The notes below the pieces were generated by a model. That model saw only the letters and a program-made list of their open reading frames with translations. It made no database searches and was not told the origin of the DNA. From CAYZPW01 sp964480475 (lineage in GTDB: Bacteria > B130-G9): DNA of 32,806 nucleotides. Made by a program: the position numbers and the translations under genes. This document shows, in pieces, positions 1 through 9,300 of the stretch; positions within the stretch are counted from its first letter, which is position 1; every line of letters starts with the position of its first letter. The stretch covers positions 1-32,806 of the forward strand of contig CAYZPW010000034.1 of NCBI GenBank assembly GCA_964480475.1, read 5' to 3'.

Positions 1-59
1 CATATCGGCAGGCTCGGTGGCCTGCCCCTACAGCATATCGGCAGGCTGGAAAGCCTGCC
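1..59. repeat. Two adjacent GGCAGGC/GCCTGCC hairpins
   Basis: A 14-base direct repeat (CATATCGGCAGGCT) occurs at 1-14 and 34-47. Each copy opens a perfect 7-bp stem: GGCAGGC at 7-13 with GCCTGCC at 20-26, and GGCAGGC at 40-46 with GCCTGCC at 53-59. The stems lie 26 bases beyond the stop of the minus-strand peptidase gene, so they could end or stabilise its transcript; there is no U-tract to make this a classical terminator. A related hairpin is at 21614-21635. The first copy ends in CCTGCCCCTACA, a tail also seen at 11551-11560. Confidence 0.7.
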
Positions 60-84
60 CAACGCTCTGCCAAACACGCCCATT

Positions 85-1704
85 TCACTGAAGCATCAAT
101 TGCGCTATGAACTTGGTGGGCAGCGAGGCGAAACTTATCAGGCGATTGTGGAAGTCGCGCAGGTTGAAGTCAGGGCCCATCTTGGCCTCGACCTTTGCCT
201 TCAGCTTCTTGATCTCGGCCTTGCCTACAAGATAGCTCAGCGGCTGCGTGGGGGACATCGTGTATCGCCTGACCTCCGCCGTCGCGTTCGGCTCGGCCAA
301 GAGCGCCTCGCCCATAAGGAGCTGAATCCCCTCTTCGACAGACATCTGGCCTGTGTGCAGCGATGCGTCGATGATGACGCGGCAAGCTCGCCAGAGCTGC
401 GCCTTGAGCTGGAGGACGTAGCTCTTTGGGTCGGCCAAAAAGCCCTCCTGGCGCATCATCTCCTCGCAGTAGAGCGCCCAACCCTCGACAAAAACCGTGT
501 TATGGAAAAAATGCCTGAGCCTGTCGGGCCACTTGTTGGCGCAGACGAGTTGGAGGTGGTGCCCGGGATACGCCTCGTGCAGAGCCACGACCTTGATGTT
601 GGGGATCGAATGGTCTCTAAGGATTCTCTCCTGAGTGTCCGCGGGCAACGCCTCATCGACCGGAGTTACGTAGAACAGCCCTACCTGTTCTTTCTCAAAC
701 GGCCCGGGCATGCTGTATGCCGCGTAGGGAATGAGAGGTCGCCAGGGCTCGGGCGTATCGACGACGCGGAGCTCCTCCCCGGCGGGGACGTCAACGAGGC
801 CCCTGTCGATGACGAACTCTCTAGCCTTCTGCATGTAACGCTGATACGTGGCCTTGAGCTCGCCAGGCTCTGGATGCTCACATTTGATGTCCTCCACAAC
901 TTCCTGCCAGCTCTTCGAGGCGTCAACCTCCGCGGCTGCCGTTTTCAGTTCATCCTTCGTCTTCTCAAGCGTCTCTCGACCTATCTCAAGAAGTGTGTCC
1001 ACGTCAACGTCGAGGAAATGGTCCATCTTGAGCTTCAGCTCAAAGAGCTCGCGCCCAATGGCGAACTGGCCGTCCGAGCGGGGCAGGAGGTCCCGCTCGA
1101 GGAATGAGTGATAATCGTTCAGCGCGGAGATCGCGTCGTCATTGGCGGCCAGCAGCTCCTTGGCGCCGCCGGGTGCAGCATTCGCTATCTTGGGAATCGA
1201 ATTGGCCAGAAAATCGCAGCTGCCTTTGACTTGGTCGAGCGTTATCTGGGTGAAGATGCTGGGGGGCCGCTTGAGGTTCTCCTTTCCCTGATCGAGCACT
1301 CGTCTGAATTGCCTCAGCCGCGACGCGGCGGCAGCTATCCTGTCCTCGTCCGGCTCCGGGGTCCGCGAGAAGAGGCTGTGGACCCCGAATATGGCAAGCC
1401 CGGGATAGATCGACGGCTTGATGGACAGATAGTCAAGACGCTCGTGCATGATGACGGACAGGTCAAAGTCAGCCCTTGCCACCTCGAGGTCGATCCTCCC
1501 ATTCAACGAAAGCGCTGACCGATCGATCTGATCGAGCTCCCTGATAAATCCTCGGAGCCTCTCGATCTTGTCTTCGATTGCCTCACGACTCATGTCGTCG
1601 AGCTCGCCATCCTTATCATGCAAGCCCATCTGTGTGGCGCCAGTAGGATTGCTCTCAATGATGAAATCAGCGATTTGCTCGCTCAATACCTTGAAGTCTT
1701 CCAT
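85..1704 (-). CDS. DUF885-family zinc metallopeptidase-like protein
   Basis: A 539-residue protein with the DUF885 hallmark HEAYPGHH at residues 376-383 (HExxPGHH, a predicted zinc site: H376, E377, H382 or H383), followed by EGWALYCEEM at about 407-416, which supplies the downstream glutamate typical of this family. Length matches bacterial DUF885 proteins. There is no signal peptide or lipobox, so it is predicted cytoplasmic, unlike many relatives that are exported lipoproteins. The N-terminal half is helical and charged. The ATG start is supported by an AAAGGATAGG ribosome binding site just upstream on the minus strand. It is transcribed away from the next gene and appears to be a single-gene unit. 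Peptidase activity is inferred from the metal motif; the substrate is unknown. Confidence 0.9.
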   Translation of the reverse strand: MEDFKVLSEQIADFIIESNPTGATQMGLHDKDGELDDMSREAIEDKIERLRGFIRELDQIDRSALSLNGRIDLEVARADFDLSVIMHERLDYLSIKPSIYPGLAIFGVHSLFSRTPEPDEDRIAAAASRLRQFRRVLDQGKENLKRPPSIFTQITLDQVKGSCDFLANSIPKIANAAPGGAKELLAANDDAISALNDYHSFLERDLLPRSDGQFAIGRELFELKLKMDHFLDVDVDTLLEIGRETLEKTKDELKTAAAEVDASKSWQEVVEDIKCEHPEPGELKATYQRYMQKAREFVIDRGLVDVPAGEELRVVDTPEPWRPLIPYAAYSMPGPFEKEQVGLFYVTPVDEALPADTQERILRDHSIPNIKVVALHEAYPGHHLQLVCANKWPDRLRHFFHNTVFVEGWALYCEEMMRQEGFLADPKSYVLQLKAQLWRACRVIIDASLHTGQMSVEEGIQLLMGEALLAEPNATAEVRRYTMSPTQPLSYLVGKAEIKKLKAKVEAKMGPDFNLRDFHNRLISFASLPTKFIAQLMLQ

Positions 1705-2184
1705 GCCTATCCTTTCTATAAGTCAAGTATCATGCTCGAAGCCGAGAGGTAGTTTGATAATGCCACATTCGGCAATGCTGGCAAGATACTGCCCTGTCGA
1801 GTAGCAAGGTTCAAGGCTTGTTCGCGAGGAGTCTTCCCGTCGGGGAAACGGGCGAAAAGGGGAGACTTGAGCGGACGATGCCCACTACAAGGGCTCAACA
1901 CTGTCCCTCTCAAATCCGAGATAGCTGATCACGAGGGTGTTTTCCCGGCAGGCGTATTCCAGTTGGGCGCCGTTTGAGCGGGTGGGTCATAAGTCCATTG
2001 CAGGCGTGTACGCCGATTCCGACAGCCGCGTCGCATAAAAAACCGCCGCGTTGATCTTGACAATCGGTCGTGTTTCCTGTGTCGTTGTTGTGTGAATGGA
2101 CAACAAAATCCTCGCCAATCGGATTATGACCCAGCCTCGGGATGCCCGCCCCATGCCGGACCATCCTTGTCGGAATAATACCGT
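1705..2184. other. Intergenic region between divergent genes
   Basis: These 480 bases separate the minus-strand peptidase from a plus-strand membrane-protein frame and should hold both promoters, but I see no convincing -35/-10 pair. The only clear structure is the hairpin repeat at 1826-1860. Short minus-strand frames here (for example within 1910-2202) have no start signals or recognisable protein features and are not called. Confidence 0.6.
1826..1860 (-). repeat. GTTTCCCC-GTC-GGGGAAAC hairpin repeat, copy 1
   Basis: This 35-base segment matches the reverse complement of 24431-24465 at 31 of 35 positions. It contains an imperfect stem around the loop GTC at 39-41 (1831-1849). The copy at 24442-24460 has a perfect 8-bp stem. 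A pyrimidine-rich stretch at 3171-3212 looks like a decayed third relative. Confidence 0.6.
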
Positions 2185-2907
2185 GTGCAATCTGCGGAAC
2201 ACGCCACTAGGCAGGCTTCGAGAGCGACTGTGCGAGTAAGCGACGTCAAGCGTTCGTTTTGCCTCGGGGCGGTTGGCCAGGTTGGAGGCGTCGTCAGCGG
2301 CTTCATATCCGTGGCAATTGTTTCGATGATTTCTCCCACGAACTTCTTTGACTCGCCAATCAGAATCGCCGTCTTCACCACTGCTTGCGGCCTCATCGGA
2401 GGCATAGCGGCCTTTTCCGCTTCAATCTCGCTTGCGGCCTCTAGAAGGCTCCTTTTCTCAATCCCTACTGCCCTGGGCGCCTGCACTGGCCTTTGCATCC
2501 TCTTCAAGATCATCCTTTCACCCGCCGGCGAAGATTCGCCCGTCGGCAAACTCTTCTGGCTCGTCTCCGTCGTATTCACGGTCTGCCGGGTAATAATCGG
2601 TTGGAAGGCCAGAAGGCGGCGCAGCAACCAGAAACCAAATGCTGTCGTGGGGCAGAAGCCCCGAAAACCGTCGGTGAGGCCGATGTTGACCAGGGCGCTT
2701 CGAGCCGGCGCCGGGACCGCGCTTGTCTTGCTCGGAGTCCTCATGTTCGCATTCGCAGGAGTGCCGATTGTGAACACATCACAAATCGACGGTTGGAGCA
2801 TATTGCTGTACGTGCTCCTCGGATTCCTTCTCAGCTGCATCATATCTATGGGCGAACCCTTCTGCACAAGACCATCGCGACGACCGGAATCCTTGCGGCC
2901 AGTATAA
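2185..2907 (+). CDS. Predicted multi-pass membrane protein, unknown function
   Basis: A 240-residue frame that I do not recognise. It is strongly hydrophobic, with about six candidate membrane segments near residues 27-48, 58-80, 88-108, 118-137, 170-190 and 200-220; basic runs (KARRRR near 140) suggest the positive-inside side. The first codon is GTG at 2185; an in-frame GTG at 2230 is an equally plausible start, as neither has a clear ribosome binding site. The last 15 residues (after GEPF) are basic and proline-rich, unlike the rest. The +1 frame continues to 2984 with a more membrane-like sequence, so a frameshift near 2860 is possible. A minus-strand frame overlaps it but looks like an antisense shadow. 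Reality of this gene is moderately likely only. Confidence 0.45.
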   Translation: MQSAEHATRQASRATVRVSDVKRSFCLGAVGQVGGVVSGFISVAIVSMISPTNFFDSPIRIAVFTTACGLIGGIAAFSASISLAASRRLLFSIPTALGACTGLCILFKIILSPAGEDSPVGKLFWLVSVVFTVCRVIIGWKARRRRSNQKPNAVVGQKPRKPSVRPMLTRALRAGAGTALVLLGVLMFAFAGVPIVNTSQIDGWSILLYVLLGFLLSCIISMGEPFCTRPSRRPESLRPV

Positions 2908-3330
2908 TGGTCGAGCCGCGCAGCTTTTCGAGAGGTTTCGGTTTATTCCCAGGTCTTTTCTTGCCCAGGTCGTGCACTTCCTAGCGAGAATCTTGGGTCA
3001 GAATCGGGGAGCTGTACAGAAGCTGCAAGCCCCTCTGAAAGTCAGTATATGGGTAGGCATATAAAGGAAAAGCACCATCCGGAATAGGCATTCCATGTAC
3101 GCGCGAGCCACGGTATTGCTCTCGGCCTAGACAGGGTCAGATCAGGCCGTACGCCGGCATTCGTGTCTCACCCTTTTTCCGTTTTTCCTTTCCCCCTTTT
3201 TTCCCGTTTGCGACTTGTCGTAGACTCGTCGAACGACGAGGGAACTTTTCAGAATCCTGTTGATTCTATTAGATCGACATTGTAGAGTTATGATGGTTTG
3301 CTATTGTGCTGGGCTGCACAGAGGGTTAAG
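2908..3330. other. Intergenic region with pyrimidine tract
   Basis: No gene is supported here. The notable content is a CCCTTTTTCCG-type pyrimidine tract at about 3171-3212, similar to the sequence leading into the hairpin at 24431-24465, followed by the short inverted repeat CTCGTCGAACGACGAG at 3225-3240. The last 30 bases carry the AGAGGG ribosome binding site of the serine hydrolase. Confidence 0.45.
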
Positions 3331-4551
3331 ATGATGCAAGGCAGGGCGCTTCAGTATTTTGCTGAGCTTCACGGTCTTGTAGATTCGGCGATTCGAGACC
3401 GGGTTTTTGGCGCGGCGGTCTTTTTCGTGAAGCGAGAGGGTGACTGGATCCTTCATCACGCGAAAGGTTCTCTCGGCACTGGATCAGAGAGTGCACCGTT
3501 GGACGAGGATGTGATCTTCGATGTGGCCTCGCTGACGAAGGTGCTCGTTACGACCCCATCGGTGTTGCTGCTCCAGGAGGCCGGCGAGCTCTCAATCGAC
3601 GACCCAGTCGCTGATTACCTCCCCGCGTTCTGCAAGGGGCACAGGTCGCTCGTCAGGCTCCGGGACCTCTTGACCCATTCGTCCGGTCTGCCTGCCTGGG
3701 CCCCAATCTATCTCTTTGCCGATGCCAAAGACGAGGCGATCGAGTTCATCTGCCGTGTCCCGCTTGAATACGAGCCAATGCACAGAATCCAATACAGCTG
3801 CCTCGGGTTCATATTGCTTGGCCGGATAGTCGAAATGGTCTCGGGACAGGACCTCGCGGAATTCGCGGCCGACCACATATTCGGGCCACTGAACCTACGA
3901 CACACGTTCTTCAATCCCCCCGGGGAGCTGCTAGAGCGGATCGTCCCGACCGAGAATGGAAACGTCCACGAACAACAGATGGCGGCTCGCTTTCTGGACG
4001 AGTTTGAAACCAGCGCGTCACAGGACCCTTTTCTTGAGAGCCAATACCGGCGCGCGAAAGAGCGGCTCAAGTCGATGAGGCGCGAGGGGCCTATCCGAGG
4101 CGAGGTTCACGACACAAACGCCTGTTTTCTGGACGGCGTCAGCGGCAACGCCGGGCTCTTCAGCTGCGCCTCGGATGTAGTGCAAATGGCGGAGGAGTAC
4201 TTGATGGGCGCAACGGGTCGAGCGGGAACAGCGATTCTCTCGCCCGAAAGCATTCAACTCATGATAAGAACCCACAAGGAAGCTGGTGGCCAACGACGGG
4301 GCCTCGGCTGGCAGCTGATAGAAGGCAATGAGACAAGCGGCGGTCGTGTAATCTCAAGGAGCGCCTTTGGCCACACGGCGTTCACCGGTTGCAGCCTGTG
4401 GGTCGATCCCTTGAGGGAACTGACCATCGTTCTGCTGTCGAATGCGGTCCAGCCCACTTACAGGAAAGACAGCATGAAGAACTTCCGACCGGCGTTCCAC
4501 GACCTCGTCGTGAAGTTCTCCGACTGCATCTTCAAGCCCGCCCACGCGTAG
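3331..4551 (+). CDS. Beta-lactamase-fold serine hydrolase (class C-like esterase/peptidase)
   Basis: A 406-residue protein of the beta-lactamase/DD-peptidase-related family (PF00144). The active-site SxxK motif is SLTK at residues 67-70 (S67 nucleophile, K70). RDLLTHSSGLPAW at about 111-123 is a family signature. The second motif, usually YxN, reads YSC at 155-157; many esterase-type relatives also vary here. HTAFTG near the C-terminus corresponds to the third motif. No signal peptide is present, so it is probably cytoplasmic and more likely an esterase or amidase than a true beta-lactamase. The frame opens at a TTG (3298), but the paired ATGs at 3331/3334 sit just downstream of AGAGGG and are preferred. 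A broken copy of its last 44 codons lies at 6183-6317. Confidence 0.9.
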   Translation: MMQGRALQYFAELHGLVDSAIRDRVFGAAVFFVKREGDWILHHAKGSLGTGSESAPLDEDVIFDVASLTKVLVTTPSVLLLQEAGELSIDDPVADYLPAFCKGHRSLVRLRDLLTHSSGLPAWAPIYLFADAKDEAIEFICRVPLEYEPMHRIQYSCLGFILLGRIVEMVSGQDLAEFAADHIFGPLNLRHTFFNPPGELLERIVPTENGNVHEQQMAARFLDEFETSASQDPFLESQYRRAKERLKSMRREGPIRGEVHDTNACFLDGVSGNAGLFSCASDVVQMAEEYLMGATGRAGTAILSPESIQLMIRTHKEAGGQRRGLGWQLIEGNETSGGRVISRSAFGHTAFTGCSLWVDPLRELTIVLLSNAVQPTYRKDSMKNFRPAFHDLVVKFSDCIFKPAHA

Positions 4552-4672
4552 ATCGACTAGTATCCGTTGTTATCTATCGTTACAATCACATAAACTCCTC
4601 TTATTGGTCTTTTGGGTTAGCAAGTGTGTTCCGCGCACAAGTCGCGGACACAGATAAGATCAACTTCCCTAA

Positions 4673-4680
4673 AGGGAGGG
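4673..4680 (+). promoter_or_regulatory. Strong ribosome binding site deciding the start at 4687
   Basis: AGGGAGGG lies six bases before the ATG at 4687. The frame is open from 4624, but the extra 21 residues are basic and unlike a signal sequence, whereas starting at 4687 gives a clean signal peptide. This settles the start. Confidence 0.75.
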
Positions 4681-4686
4681 AGAAAG

Positions 4687-5937
4687 ATGAGAGCAGCAGT
4701 TGTTTTTTGGACAATGCTTGCCATGTTGGCAGGTGTAGCGAGTACGGGAAACGCGGCCCCAACCGTGACTGTTAGCACGGACGAGGCCAGCTACGTTTCC
4801 GGCAGCACAATCGAGGTGAGCCTGTCAGCGAAAAACACTGGCTCCGGGATGGCGGTGGACTTGTTTTTTGGTCTTCTGGCACAGGATGGAAGGATTTACG
4901 CATTGGGGCCGGGCGGCTGGTCCAGTTCGCTGGAGCCATGGATTCCTGACATATACGTGCCGCCTGGCTTTGCTATGGACCGGACGCCCTTCTGGTGGTT
5001 CGATGTACCCTGCTCGATGCCGCCAATCAGCGCGGCGGGTCACTACGACTTCGCGGCACTGTTGACACACCCCGGGTCGTTTGCTTGGTGGATCGATCTC
5101 AGTCTCGCGCCGTTCTCAATTGCCGTCCCGAGGGAGATCACAATGATCTTGATTCCCGCCGGGTCTTTCCTGATGGGTTCCCCCGAGGACGAGGTGGCAC
5201 GTGACGAGGACGAGGGGCCGCAGCGGATCGTGAACATCTCGACGTTTCAGATGTCCGAGACGGAGGTTACGCAGAAGCAGTGGAATGACGTCATGGGCTG
5301 GAACGAGTCGACCTTTAGCGGCGACGACCGTCCTGTCGAGCGAGTCACCTGGTTCGATTGCGTGTGGTTCTGCAACCAGCTGTCCGAGGCGCACGGCTAC
5401 GCCCAGTGTTACACACTGACGAACATAGGTCGCCAGCGGATGCACATTACCTGGGCGGACGTGAGCTGCAATTTCGACGCGAATGGCTACCGTTTGCCGA
5501 CGGAGGCCGAGTGGGAGTACGCATGCCGTGCCGGGACCGGGGATCGCTATTATTGGGGTGACTCCAGCGATGACTGGCTCATGAAGGACTATTGTTGGTA
5601 TCAGAGGAATGCTGATGAGGGTCACTGGACTGATCCTCATGCTGACGAGCAAGGGACCCAGTGGGTTCGGCAGAAGATACCCAACAGCTTCGGGCTCTAT
5701 GATATGTCAGGGAATGTCGAGGAGTGGTGTTGGGACTGGCACGATGACGAGCACTATTCGACGCGGCCGGATCCGGATAGGGATCCCACAGGTCCTGATA
5801 GTGGCTTCAACCGGCTCCAACGCGGCGGCCGCTGGGACGGCCCCCCGCAGTACTGCCGTTCAGCGAACCGCTCCAAGAGCAGGCCGTGGTACATGTACAA
5901 CTACCTCGGTTTCCGCGTCGCCAGGTCATCTAATTAA
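4687..5937 (+). CDS. Secreted FGE/SUMF1-like domain protein lacking one catalytic cysteine
   Basis: A 416-residue exported protein. Residues 1 to about 22 form a signal peptide (MRAAVVFWTMLAMLAG, cleavage near GNA-AP). Residues about 23-155 resemble a beta-sandwich domain (TVSTDEASYVSGSTIEVSL). The C-terminal 260 residues are a formylglycine-generating-enzyme-type domain (PF03781), with MILIPAGSFLMGS, VTWFDCVWFCNQLSE, RLPTEAEWEYACRAG, LYDMSGNVEEWCWDW and the ending YLGFRVA. In true FGE two cysteines near RGGSY..C....C bind copper. Here the segment reads RGGRWDGPPQYCRSANR, keeping the second cysteine but not the first, so sulfatase activation is unlikely and a binding or non-FGE role is inferred. 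No sulfatase gene is in the window. It probably acts in the periplasm or outside the cell. Confidence 0.9.
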   Translation: MRAAVVFWTMLAMLAGVASTGNAAPTVTVSTDEASYVSGSTIEVSLSAKNTGSGMAVDLFFGLLAQDGRIYALGPGGWSSSLEPWIPDIYVPPGFAMDRTPFWWFDVPCSMPPISAAGHYDFAALLTHPGSFAWWIDLSLAPFSIAVPREITMILIPAGSFLMGSPEDEVARDEDEGPQRIVNISTFQMSETEVTQKQWNDVMGWNESTFSGDDRPVERVTWFDCVWFCNQLSEAHGYAQCYTLTNIGRQRMHITWADVSCNFDANGYRLPTEAEWEYACRAGTGDRYYWGDSSDDWLMKDYCWYQRNADEGHWTDPHADEQGTQWVRQKIPNSFGLYDMSGNVEEWCWDWHDDEHYSTRPDPDRDPTGPDSGFNRLQRGGRWDGPPQYCRSANRSKSRPWYMYNYLGFRVARSSN

Positions 5938-6070
5938 TCACTTGCCGACTTTGCTGCCTAGCCACCTGCGCCGTTCAGCGAAGGCCAAGAAGGGCGCAAG
6001 CCCAAGAAGACCCTTCGCCTGACCTTCATGAGGATTATGAGGAGAGGGAGTGATTCTGGCTCCCCCGAAT

Positions 6071-6140
6071 CCCCCATCTGAAGGTGGGAGTTAGGACAAC
6101 GGTGGCCCTCTCGCATCGCTCCGGCTGAAGCCGGGCGATG
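6071..6140 (-). repeat. Composite hairpin element, truncated inverted copy
   Basis: Read on the minus strand this carries hairpin A (6140 to 6114, CATCG/CGATG outer stem with CCGGC-TGAA-GCCGG inside), then GTTGTCCTAA (6100 to 6091), then hairpin B (6090 to 6071, CTCCCACC-TTCA-GATGGGGG). Order and spacing (13 bases between A and the GTTGTCCTAA motif) match the fuller copies at 11202-11424 and 18679-18892. Hairpins C, D and E are missing. It abuts the serine hydrolase fragment at 6183. Confidence 0.75.
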
Positions 6141-6182
6141 GTGATATCGCAGCTCTCACGAGTTCCGCGAGCGCAGGCTTCA

Positions 6183-6317
6183 GAGCTTACCATCGTCCTT
6201 CTGTCGAATGCGGTCCACCGCACCTACAGAAAGGACGGCATGGGCGACTCCCGTCCGGCCTTCCACGACCTCGTCGTGAAGTTCTCCGACTGTATCTTCA
6301 AGCCCGCCCAGGCATAA
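6183..6317 (+). pseudogene. Duplicated 3' fragment of the serine hydrolase gene
   Basis: These 45 codons (44 residues plus TAA) begin ELTIVLLSNAV and end VVKFSDCIFKPAQA. They match the last 44 residues of the serine hydrolase at 3331-4551 at 37 of 44 positions, in the same frame and orientation, each ending at its own stop. There is no start codon, ribosome binding site or upstream homology: the preceding sequence is the composite repeat and unrelated bases. It is the surviving tail of a second paralogue, most simply explained by an ancient tandem duplication, with loss of the rest and the FGE-like gene now lying between the two copies. It matters because it dates a rearrangement at this site. 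Confidence 0.85.
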
Positions 6318-6368
6318 AGCGGCCAGGCTCCGTGAATCCGGGCGGACCAGGCAGCCTGCATCCGACAG

Positions 6369-9300
6369 TCAAGCCGTGCCTTTGATTGTTTCTGAGCCTC
6401 TTGGGCGACGCGCCGGGGGCGGGTTGCGCATTTCTTCGGGAACTGGTGGCAGCTCGTCCGCGCGAAAACAGGGGCCGCTGACGACCGCTTCTAAGAGCTT
6501 TTCCTGTTCTGGATACCCCCCGACGGTCGCCTCAAGCACCCAGAGCAGCTCAAGCAGTTCGGTCGTGAACTGGCTGGTCCAGCGCTCGGGGCGGATATCG
6601 TCCAGCGGCGAGGATTTTCTCCCCGCGCCTTTCTTCATGCGGTACTTCAGCCAAGACTGCACGACCTTCAATCCTGAGACCTCGAACTCGAAGACCTCGG
6701 GCGAGACGGGCTGGAACTCTCCCTCGCCGACGTGGAGCGTCTTTGTCAACTCACTATATTCAAACGCTTCAGGATAGCCATCCTTGTGCTCGGGCACGGG
6801 CTTGACGCACTTTGCCGCGCCAGCCGGAACCTGGCCAGGCTGCTTCCCCGTGGGAACAAACCTCTGGCCGTATGTGTGCAGCCAGAGCAGATGTGCCCCA
6901 ACGCTTCGAACCTTGTCGAAAAGGGACACGTCCTTTGCGATCGGCACTCTTAGCTCTCGCGTCTCCAGTTCCTCCCAATACAGGCCAGTAAACGCCGGCT
7001 GAGCGAGCGCACCATAGACGTAGGCCAGAAAATCCTCTGGAGTCACGCTTCGCCCGCAGGATTCGCCAAGCAGCTCCAGCAGGCCGGGGAGAATGTTCGG
7101 TTTAGTCGCCTCACTGTCACGGTACAGGGGGATGATGTCCTTTCCGCCTCTACCCGCAAAGTAATGTCTATCCGGAATATGCCCCGTGGAAGTAACAGCC
7201 GGGCCTCGGCCCAATTCCAGAACCACGCAACTTGCCATATAAACCTGCTTGGGCCCATGTGCACGCCAGAGATCCGGGCAGGGTCTGTCAATCATGCGGC
7301 CGTCTGCGATCAACCATTGCCTGTCAAAAGCGCGGAAGCCAAACTGTTTAACCTCCGGGCAGGGCGTGTCACGTGGGAGCTCTCGAATTGGCTTGAGCTT
7401 CCGACGCGGCGGATACAAGCTCAAGGCGTGGTCAGTGATCTTGCGTCCAGTGGCGTTGTCGATAAATGAGCCGGCTCGCTTCCGCGCTGGAATGCCAAGC
7501 AGCGCGCTCCAGCGAGCCGAAAGGCATTCTGTGCTTGGACCGATCACCCATGTCCTGCCCGTCATCACCCCCGTGGGCTGCCAGGGCAGCATCAGGTCAG
7601 TCAGAAGCGGCCATTCGAAGTATCGTCCCTTTCCGGCAGGACGGAAGGGCGCCTGCCACTCGTGGGGACAGTCGGCCCATCCCACTGATGCAAAATCGCG
7701 AATGCGCTCCAGCTCGGTGAGCTTGCGCTGCCGAGAGCCCTCGATACGGGCATAGCGCACTCTAGCCGGCTGGTCCTGGTTCGGGCTTGCCGACCGAACA
7801 GCTACAGCTATGGCTACAGGCGTCTGGATAGCGAAGACGTTATCGCTCTTGCGAGTGCCGCGTCCCTCGCCTCCCAGGTCTAGAATCCAGATTTCGTCGC
7901 ACAGGCGACGCATGTGCTCGCGCATACCAACAAATGCATCGCCATCAAGATAGCTCGATGCGCTGATGAAGCTGACCACCCCAGGGCCCGGAGTGGCGGC
8001 GGACTCGAAGACCTTCCACAGTGCCCAGCGCCAAAAATAGACGTAGAGGTTGTAGAGGTTCTTGATGTGGACGCCAAGACCGGACTGGCCGGCAGGAAAA
8101 ACAAAATCGTTGAAGATTGCCGGAACAGTTTTAGGGATCTTCGCTTCGATCGACCGGTTTCCCTTGCCGTCATCGCCCCATCGGACCCACCCTCCAGTCC
8201 GGGCCTTGTTATTCTCGTTTGCAGCCTCGTGGCGGTCGTAGGGCGGGTTGCCCAAACACACGATCACAGAGACATCTTTCTTGACTGCCAGCGCCTTGGC
8301 GTGCTGATCGGCGATGGGCTTGAGGGGTAAGGGTACTTGCGCTGCTTTGGCAGCAGGGTCTTCCAGCGTGTCAGTCAGGTAGACCCGAGGCCCGTCTCGC
8401 GGCATTCTCGCCCCAGAATCGCGCAAGGCTCGGCTGACCCGGAGTTCGGCGACGGCGAAGGGGCCAACCATGAACTCGAAACCATAGAGATTGGCCGCGA
8501 GCGTGGAAGCCTGGCCCGGCACTGCCCCGGCACCCTGTTCAGCCTCAACCTTACTGAGTGCGTGCTCGATTACACCGAGTAGATACGTGCCGGTCCCGGC
8601 GGCGGGGTCCAGAGTTACGACACCCGGGTCGCAGAAACCCAGCCGCTTGCGGAGACGGTTCACCAGCAGGTCATCAATCAGCCGGATCTGGGCTCGCACA
8701 ACCTCAACGGGAGTGTAATACGCCCCCGCGTCCTTCCGGAGCTTGGGGTCGTAGGCCTCAAGGAAGTCTTCATAGAAGTAAAGCCAACGGCTTGCGGCCC
8801 CAGTCAGGGCCCTGTGAGGCACGAGAGCGATAACTCGCAACAGGAGGCCCACGGAGGCTGACATCACTGGGCGTGCCTGTGGGTCGGTCAGGAGGCGGAG
8901 TGCACGTGAAAGCAGTGTATGCTGTGCGCTGAGTGCGTTCTCGGCGCTGTCAAGGGTCAGCGGGTCCGCGCCCTCGCTCCTCCCGAGAAGCAGGGCGAAC
9001 GCCACAGTCTGAGCGTACGCGTCGGCGAATCGCTCATCTGATGCTTCTGGAAAGAGCAATTGGCGCCAATCCTGGGCGAGCTGGACGAGCGGAGACTTCT
9101 GATCTTGAAGCGCGTCGGTTACGTCATCGCGCAGCATTCGGCAGAGGGGGGCCAGCTGGTCAGCGAAGCGCTTTAGGTCAATCTCGCCATTGCGGTCGAT
9201 CGGAATACTGGGCTCCCAGGATAAGAACCCACGTAGCAGCCGTTCGAGGGCGCGGGCATCCTCTGTGCTAACGGCCTTACGCCCCTTTACTGTCACGTCC

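Noticed and set aside
100..1107. Plus-strand frame of 335 codons antisense to the DUF885 gene
   Set aside because: The minus-strand frame carries HEAYPGHH and family-wide similarity; this one is a high-GC antisense shadow.
2124..2867. Long minus-strand frame opposite the membrane protein
   Set aside because: Its composition is proline-, threonine- and arginine-rich without any fold signature, and it looks like the complement of hydrophobic codons on the plus strand. No ribosome binding site.
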